From Brasenia schreberi (taxonomy: Eukaryota; Streptophyta; Magnoliopsida; Nymphaeales; Cabombaceae), in assembly GCA_036023115.1 (NCBI GenBank), contig JAYKKT010000055.1:12648501-12712500 (forward strand): DNA of 64,000 nt, written 5' to 3'. Numbering within the stretch: the first letter of the stretch is position 1; each line of letters starts with the position of its first letter. A program made the position numbers and the translations under genes. This document shows, piece by piece, positions 57,390 to 64,000 of this stretch. The notes under the pieces were generated by a model. It was not told the origin of the DNA, searched no databases, and saw only the letters and a program-made list of their open reading frames with translations.

Positions 57390-59005
57390 GCATATGTCTG
57401 CATGAGCATGAAAAAACATCATTCATTGCATTCCTGAAAGCCTACATAGACGTTTTTGCATGGACATACGAAGACATGTCGGGTCTAGATCCAAAAATCA
57501 TAGAGCATTGTCTTCCCCTAGATTCAGATTCAAAACCTATAAAGCAAAAGCTTAGAAAGATCCATCCGAACGTACACTCTCAAGTGAAAGAGGGTTTAGA
57601 AGATCTGCTAAAGGCTGGTTTTATAAAACCCATTGCGTATTCTGATTGGCTTTCAAACATTGTTGTAGTTCGAAAATCCAATGGGAAAATTTGAATTTGC
57701 ATCGATTTCAGAAATCTGAACAAAGCCATTCCAAAAGATAACTTCCCTTTGCCAAACATTGATTTGATAGTCGATAGCACTGCAAATCATGAGATGTTTT
57801 CTTTTATGGACGGCTACTCGGGTTATAATCAAATCAAGTTAGCCCCAAGAGATCAGGCTAAAACTGCTTTTACCACACCCTGGGGCACGTAGTGTTACAC
57901 AGTCATGCCCTTTGGTTTGAAAAATGTCGGTGCCACATACCAAAGAGCCATGACTACGATCTTTCACGATCAAATTCACGAGCTTTTAGAAGTGTATGTG
58001 GATGATCTCTTGGTGAAATAAAAAACTCGAGGCACACACATCGAATCTTTGCAAAAAGTTTTCAAAAGACTGAGGCTTTACAAAGTGAAACTGAACCTTC
58101 AAAAGTGCGTCTTCAGAGTAGAATCCGGTAAGCTGTTAGGTTTTATGGTAAGCCAAAGGGGCATTGAAGTTGACCCCTCTAAGTGTCAAGCCATCACAGA
58201 CATGTCTCCACCCTCCAATTTAACTCAAATCCGAAGCCTCCAAGGTCGCCTCCAATCGATTAGAAGGTTTATTTCAAACCTCGCAACGAGATGCGAACCT
58301 TTCAACAAGCTTTTGAGAAAAGGGGTGAAATTTGTATGGGACGACGATTGCCAAAAAGCTTTCGAAAGATTAGAAGCATATTTGGTTAATCCTCTAGTTT
58401 TAAAACCTCCAAAGCAAGGAAAATCACTTTTACTTTACATTTCTGTGCATATGAATGCATTGGGTGCTTTGTTAGCTCAATATGAGGATGATACCCACAA
58501 AGAGTATGCTATTTACTATATTTCGAAAATTCTATTGGCTTATGAAAGAAACTATCAAGCCATGGAAAAAACGTGCTTGGCCTTGGTATGGGCCTGCCAG
58601 AAATTTAGACACTACTTCCTAGATCACGAGATCTGGATAGTGTCTAGGCTTGATCCAATCAAGCACTTATTTGAAAAACCTATGCTCACGGGTAGGCTGG
58701 GTAAATGGCAGCTCCTCTTAATGGAGTATGACTTAAAATTCCATCATCAAACCTCCATTAAGGGGCAAGCCCTAGCTGACTATGTGGCCGATTTCCCTTT
58801 AGAAGATTCATATCCCATACTTGATGAAATGCCCGACGAGGGCATCTTTCTAAACAAATTTCAAAACCATATTTTAGCAAACTACTTAAATGAAAACCAA
58901 GTGTGGAAGATGCACTTCGATGGGGCGAGAAACCAAAGGGGGTTGGTGCGGGAGTCATCCTCATATCCCCCGAAAAGGGAGAAATCCCCATTCCTATTCG
59001 CCTAG
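57390..59005 (+). pseudogene. pol: pre-RT, RT and first RNase H, element G
   Basis: From GICLHEHEKTSFIAF through FAWTYEDMSGLDP and the RT blocks (IAYSDWLSNIVVV, FRNLNKAIPKDNFPLPNID, FMDGYSGYNQI, MPFGLKNVGATYQ, YVDD at about 57993). Stops interrupt RT: TGA at about 57692 (CGA in others), TAG at about 57889 and TAA at about 58019. From 58049 a frame of 318 residues covers the RT thumb/connection and the degenerate RNase H to HFDGARNQRG, where an indel shifts the frame. It is clearly dead. Confidence 0.88.
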
Positions 59006-59265
59006 ATTTTGAATGTTCCAACAATACAGCCGAGTATGAAGCACTCATACAAGGCTTGAAAATTTCGAAAACTCTACGGGCATCATGCATTGATGTCTTT
59101 GGAGACTCTTTACTTGTCATAAACCAAGTATTGAAAATTTATCAAGTCAAAAATGAAAAACTCCTTCCATACCATGTAGGAAGAGAGGACAATGGCATAG
59201 CAGACGCCCTTTCATCCTTAGGCTCAGCCCTAAGGGTCGATTCCACCTTGAGAACTCGTCCTTAG
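58903..59265 (+). pseudogene. pol: second RNase H, element G, with internal deletion
   Basis: The frame carries AEYEALIQGL, DVFGDSLLVINQ and GREDNGIADALSSLGS. Between LLPYH and VGRED, 17 residues present in B, C and D (starting ELATR) are missing, an in-frame 51-base loss flanked by a short CAC/CAT repeat. It ends at TAG (59263-59265). Confidence 0.85.
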
Positions 59266-59300
59266 AAATATGGCACTCACCCACTCCATCCATTCACGAT

Positions 59301-60581
59301 TTGGAGATTTGCCAAAACAACCAAAATTCCACTGAAAAACCCTGGTTTGAAGACATTAAAGATTTCTTAGAAAACGGAGGATTTTCAGAATTCGCGTCGT
59401 CTAAAGACAAAGCTTTCATTCGAAAGATTTCAGCCCGATACATAATTTTGGGAGGGATTCTTTATAAAAAAAGTTTTACTAGCATCTTATTGAGGTGTGT
59501 CGACCTTAAGGAGGCTAGGATGATAATGCATGAATTCCACGAAGGAGAATGTGGAGGGCATGTAAATGAAAACATGATGGCGATGAAAATACTTAGAGTC
59601 GGTTACTTTTGGTCCACTCTAAAGCAAGATTGTCATGATCATGTTAGAAAATGTCACCCATGTCAAGTGCATGGACACGCTCCATCATCAACCTTGCATT
59701 CCGTGGTCAGCCCATGGCCATTCACCATGTGGGCGTTTGACATCATAAGACCAATTTTTCCAAATGCATCAAATGGACATAGGTTTATCCTAGCAGCCAT
59801 TGAGTATTTTTCTAAATGGGTTGAAGCTACCTCCCTGACTAATGTCCAGGGGCAACATGTAGTGGCATTCATTAAGAAAAATATCTTGGCTCGATTTGGA
59901 GTTCCAAGAGACCTAGTGTCTGATAATGCCACCCCCTTCAAGAACGAGAGGATGGTAAAGTTATGTAACACTTATGGCATAACTCACCACTTCTCATCGC
60001 CCTACTACCCTCAAGGCAACGGCCAAGCTGAGGCCACCAACAAGACTCTGGTAAGCATTATTGAGAAAACCTTAGAGAAGGCTAGGACATGGCATGAGAA
60101 GTTGGATGAAGCCTTATGGGCTTATAGGACTTCCATCCGGACTCCCACAAATGCCACGCCATTTGAGTTGGGCTTTGGCACAAACGCCATTCTCCCCATT
60201 AATACCAAACTGCATTCATTCCATACATCACTTGCACTCGACCTTCCCCTAGAGACGTTTCAGCATGCTAGAATGGCCGAGCATGATTTATTAGATGAAG
60301 GAAGGCTCCATGCTATGGATCATGCACATGCACACCGGCAAAGGATAGCTCGACACTACGAAAAACATATGAAGCCTCGCCACTTCATAGTGGGAGACCT
60401 TGTATTGATGATCGTCCACCATCGTGGCCCACATCCACTTGGAAAGTGGCGGCCCAAGTGGGATGGTCCTTATGTTGTACGTGGAACCACCATGAACAAT
60501 GCATACTGGTTAATCGATGTTGAGGGTAGGAATTTAGCAGACCCTATGAATGCCCAATATTTGAAAAAATACCATGTGTAG
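59301..60581 (+). pseudogene. pol: integrase, open frame, element G
   Basis: 426 open residues covering the linker, HHCC finger (HEFHEGECGGH ... CHPCQ), catalytic core (FDIIRP, SDNATPF, QAEATNKT with 35 residues between the second Asp and Glu) and the GPY-type tail, ending YLKKYHV. Differences from D at otherwise fixed places (VGP to IRP, DNG to DNA) suggest decay or family divergence. The frame is intact although RT upstream is broken. Confidence 0.88.
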
Positions 60582-60720
60582 GGTCTAAGCTAAATCCCCT
60601 TTTGTGAAAATATTTTGAGAAAATCTCCTTTGAAGCTTCAAGAGTGAGGATCAAAGTGGATCGTGTGACCCTGAATGAGAGAATCGATGCTTGTGAAAAA
60701 GTGGAGTTTTCAAAAACAGA
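60582..60720 (+). other. start of 3' non-coding region, element G
   Basis: 139 bases homologous to the beginning of the 3' region of C (TCGTGTGACCCT and GTGGAGTTTTCAAAA words). Split by LTR11 and resuming at 63912. Confidence 0.8.
60716..60720. repeat. target-site duplication ACAGA, left of solo LTR11
   Basis: Repeated at 63912-63916. Joining across it restores collinearity with the 3' region of C. Confidence 0.93.
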
Positions 60721-63700
60721 TGTAAACACCCCAAAATCCCATGATTTTCCCAGATCACCTAGTTTTGCAAAAAGCAGCTCCAAAGGGATATTTTGAGTCT
60801 AGAAACCCAAGAGCCTTCCAGGCAACCCTGTACATATGTTTAAACTATACATGTTCTAAAATATATGTTATATAGTTTTAAAACCTTTAAAAAGGTGTTT
60901 TGAAACTCTGAAAAGTAACTTGGCCTGATGAAAGCAGGACCAAAGGAGCAAAAGAGACCCCAGAACCAGAGCACATGTCAAGCCCGGCACATCAACTCTC
61001 ATATCAGATTCATCCCCAGAATCTCGGACATCCAAGCCCCTGTTACCAACAAAACTGTTTGAAATGGTCTCCGAAAGGTGAAAAGAGAAGCGGACGACAA
61101 TGTTGGTGAAGACCCAACGCAAGACGGAGTACTGATGCTGTTAGGCCCCGCACAAACCGTTCGTTTCGAACACACCATGAAGGAGTCAGAAATTCAGATT
61201 TGGATCGGATCTAGACCATATATATCCAGACCCAAATCCAAACATGCATATGGATTTAGATTTAGATTTGGATCCAAAGATCCAATCCAATATCCACATC
61301 CATGGCCCACATCACCTTCTCATAAATGGAGGTATGAGAGTGAATGGGGTGAAATATGAGTGAAAATGTGATAAGCTTGACTTCTGTGTCAAGCTTTGGG
61401 TTAATCATGTGGGTTAGCCTAATGAGTGTGGGTTTAAGCTTTTATGCACCTACACCTAACCTAGGGCTGCACCAACTTGCTGCAACTAGGTCCATGGGTC
61501 ATGCAAAGGCATGCTCCTAACCCTAACCCTAAGCTAACCCACCTAACCTAGCATTTCCCCCTAAACCCGACCTAATCCTAGCCTAATCACCTAACCCATT
61601 TCCCTAATCCTAACCTAATCATCTAACCCACTTCCCTAATCCTTCCCTAAACCTAGCCTAATCCCCCTAACCTCACCCTAATCCTAGCCTAAACACCTAA
61701 CCCACTTCACTAAACTTCACCCTAAGCTCAACCCACCTAGCTAAGCCCTAAACCCCTAAACCATCCCACCTAAATCCCTAGCACACCATATCCCCAAACC
61801 ACCCAAGACAAATATCTGGCCCACCTAAATGCCTAGCCCACCATATCCCCAAACCACCATCCCCAATACCAGCCCAAACCGACCCCACTAAAGCCTATAA
61901 AAAAAAACCCTTTTGGGGCGGGTTTTGCATGAGTTTTTGGGGCAGCTCAGCCCTTTCTCTCCTCTCCCACCTGCTCTCTCTCTCTCACCCTCTTGGAACC
62001 CGCCACCTCCAACCTCCAGAAACACCACTCCACTCCACTCCACTTCGGCAGCATCACTCTCCACCTTCCCCACTTCAGTCGGCGCCACCTTCCACCATTC
62101 GGCCATCATCTTCCACTTCATCACCCGCCACCTCCACCCTTCGGCCAGCCTTCATCCCGGTTAGTACCCTATCTCAACACCACCTCTTCTCCACTCCCCT
62201 CCATTCTTAGCCACACACCCACCACCTTTCCTTAGCCTAGCTAACATCCCACCTACCCGGCTGCACCACCTGCCACCTTCCAGCAACCGGCCACACCACC
62301 TGCCCACCTTCCCTTAGCCAGCTGCATCTTACACCCTCAACCTTACCTCTCCCTAAGACCTACCCCAAGCCTTAGTGGCAGCCCCTAACTAGCATCCTTA
62401 CCTTCTCTAAGCACCCCAACCCCAGCCAAGGCAGCACCCCATCCACTCGGCTAGCGCCAAGACGCCACCCGCCTGCACCTTCATCATCCGGCCAGCACCT
62501 TCCCTTGCCACGCCCATCCAAGGAGCTCCCTCTTGCAGCCCAAGGCGACTCTCTAGGCCAAGCGCAAGCAAGCCACACCCGGACCAGCTATACGTAAGTG
62601 CCTAACTCGGTCCTTGTTATAGACTTGCTTATGCTTGATTAAATTTGATACGGGGTTGTAATAATGGAGCGTTGTCTCCCCCCGCTTCTAATAATGTGGT
62701 TTGGCAAACCCACACACACGTGCACTTGAGCCTATTCCGCTCTTAGCTGTACACGATTTTGACACACACATGGGCCTAATCAGCCCTTAAGATATAGCTA
62801 TACTTATATAATTTAAGTTGCGTGGGTTTTATTTAAGTCGTGTGTGTTGTCTTTCAATTTTCACAGTCACACACATTGAGCTTTCACTCTTATTCCCAAG
62901 ACCCTAGTAAGGGCCTATTGCAATTTCGTTTTGGGGGTGTTTTCATTCATGTCATGTGCGTAGTATTTCAATTCTACACTCACACACATTGAGCTTTCGC
63001 TCTTACTTCCAAGAACTTAGTCAAGGCCTATTGCAATTATATTTGGGTTTCATTTAAGTTGTGTGCGTAGTATTTCAATTCTACACTCACACATTGAGCT
63101 TTCGCTCTTACTCCCAAGACCTTAGTAAAGGCCTATTGCAATTATATTTGGGTTTCATTTACAACTCGTGTGAGTTGTCTTTCAATATACACACAACACC
63201 CATGCACACATTGGTGACCTTCGGGCCCATATATATTATAAGTATTTCCTTTCGGCTATGTCTTTAAGATTTGAGTTTTAAGGTTCAGCAGTGTGCGTAG
63301 TCTTTACATATATACACGGCACACACTTGCACAATTGAGCCTTTCCGCTCTTAAGATATAGCCATATTTCCCTTTTGCAATTTCCCTTTTGCAAATTTAC
63401 ATTAAGTCATTTCCCTTCCGCATTGTCTTTCCATTTGGGTTTTCCCTTTGGAGTTGCATGAGTTTGCATTGCATATACGCCATACCACGAGTTAGAACGC
63501 ATATTGCATCAAAGCAAACCCCACACTCCCGCTCAAAATCGCCCAACTTAGTTGGCCCGAAAAGGGATAAAAAGAAAGACATAGGCACATGTAAATCCAC
63601 GTGAAAATAAAACCTGAAAAACCATAAAAATCAGCCCAATCGAACACCTCAAACATTTTCCTTGGTTATCATGTTTAAAACTCGATTTTCTAAGCATACA

Positions 63701-63911
63701 GACTGACCCTTGCGCATCGGTGCAAGAAGGTTTGCGACGAAAAGAGCTTGCTTGCTCACAGTCACCCCGATAGAAGTCAGATTTTAAAACATTTCTTCGC
63801 TAGCTTAAGCAAGCTAGCTGGCATGCCCTTTTGCTAAAAATATGACTTAGACACACGAAAAGATTCGCTTCAGGCCTAAGAACCAGAGGCGGAGAGTTTT
63901 CGGCGTCTACA
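60721..63911 (+). repeat. LTR11, solo LTR, family III
   Basis: A complete 3191-base LTR (TGTAAACACCCCAAAAT to GCGTCTACA) flanked by ACAGA on both sides, with no internal region. It is therefore a solo LTR left by recombination between the two LTRs of an element inserted in G. It contains a CCTAA block (about 61520-61750), TATAAAAA (61896), ACGTAAGTGCC (about 62593), three tandem units with 105-113 base spacing and the U5 hairpin GCTAGCTTAAGCAAGCTAGC. Confidence 0.95.
61896..61903 (+). promoter_or_regulatory. TATA box of LTR11
   Basis: TATAAAAA within a long A run, followed by CCCTTTTGGGGCGGGTTTTG. Confidence 0.5.
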
Positions 63912-63916
63912 ACAGA
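63912..63916. repeat. target-site duplication ACAGA, right of solo LTR11
   Basis: Matches 60716-60720. Confidence 0.93.
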
Positions 63917-64000
63917 TGAGTTATATTTCAAAAATCTTCATCTTACAAAGGAAGGCCTTGTTCAAAATAACAAAATACTTGCAAGTACTACGTGCTATTT
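63917..64000 (+). other. 3' non-coding region of element G, continued
   Basis: Matches C from about 23526 (CTTCATCTTACAAAG, ACTTGCAAGTA.TACGTGCTATTT), so G continues beyond the window. Confidence 0.82.

Larger units (their letters stand above)
54025..64000 (+). mobile_element. Element G: family III Tat-type retrotransposon, cut by the window edge
   Basis: It has the 5' LTR, PBS, a gag start, a large deletion joining gag to pre-RT, a decayed RT, both RNase H regions, an open integrase and the beginning of the 3' region. The latter is interrupted by solo LTR11 (60721-63911) and resumes at 63912. Its own 3' LTR lies outside the window. Left flank CACGT (54020-54024) would be its target duplication. 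Confidence 0.88.

Noticed and set aside
60721..63911. 3' LTR of element G
   Set aside because: ACAGA flanks both sides and G sequence resumes after it, with no polypurine tract in front. It is a solo LTR.
1..64000. Host plant gene, tRNA, rRNA or organellar insert
   Set aside because: No stretch showed the needed exon structure, tRNA arms or rRNA words. All but about 250 bases are assigned to LTR elements by comparison within the window.

Overview
The window is plant nuclear DNA made almost entirely of nested long-terminal-repeat retrotransposons. No host gene, tRNA, rRNA or bacterial-type feature could be supported. The coding remnants belong to the Ty3/gypsy superfamily, Tat lineage. The evidence is the domain order gag, protease, reverse transcriptase, degenerate RNase H, second (archaeal-type) RNase H, then DD35E integrase with a GPY-type tail, together with a CX2HX4HX4C gag knuckle. 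The second RNase H is established knowledge for Tat elements of vascular plants, so a large, repeat-rich vascular plant genome is likely. The species cannot be named from this sequence.

Three related families are present. All LTRs start TGTAAACACCCC and most end CTACA, and complete copies are 3.0-3.5 kb long. Family I comprises LTR1, fragment A, element B (LTR6) and LTR7. Family II comprises LTR2, LTR3, element C (LTR4/LTR5) and element D (LTR8/LTR9). Family III comprises F, inverted fragment H, element G (LTR10) and solo LTR11.

Layout, left to right. 1-2690 is LTR1, broken and fused to a gag-pro-pol fragment A (2690-5325). 5326-5575 is unexplained filler. LTR2 (5576-8756) and LTR3 (8766-11931) stand in tandem with 9 bases between them. 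11932-13681 is the distal pol of minus-strand element B. Element C (13682-27872, plus) sits inside B with a TCTCT target duplication. B resumes at 27873 and runs to the end of its 5' LTR at 35845. LTR7 (35846-36677) and the first part of LTR F (36678-37147) follow. Element D (37148-51616, minus) is inserted in F with a CCTAG duplication. F resumes to 53745, followed by a short inverted LTR piece H (53746-54024). Element G (plus) starts at 54025, carries a solo LTR (60721-63911, ACAGA duplication), and runs off the right edge.

Every coding region is broken by stops, frameshifts or deletions, so no copy looks autonomous. C and D are the most complete and show the parts list best: LTR promoter with TATA box, PBS, gag, protease, a boundary before pol marked by a stop codon or its sense variant and a splice-acceptor-like tract, RT, two RNase H domains, integrase, a 1.2 kb non-coding 3' region, a polypurine tract and the 3' LTR. 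The most interesting points are the gag-pro/pol boundary, which differs between families; a gene-conversion-like patch in LTR5; the tandem LTR pair with a 9-base remnant; 110-bp hairpin-rich minisatellites inside the LTRs; and an echo of the primer binding site in U5.
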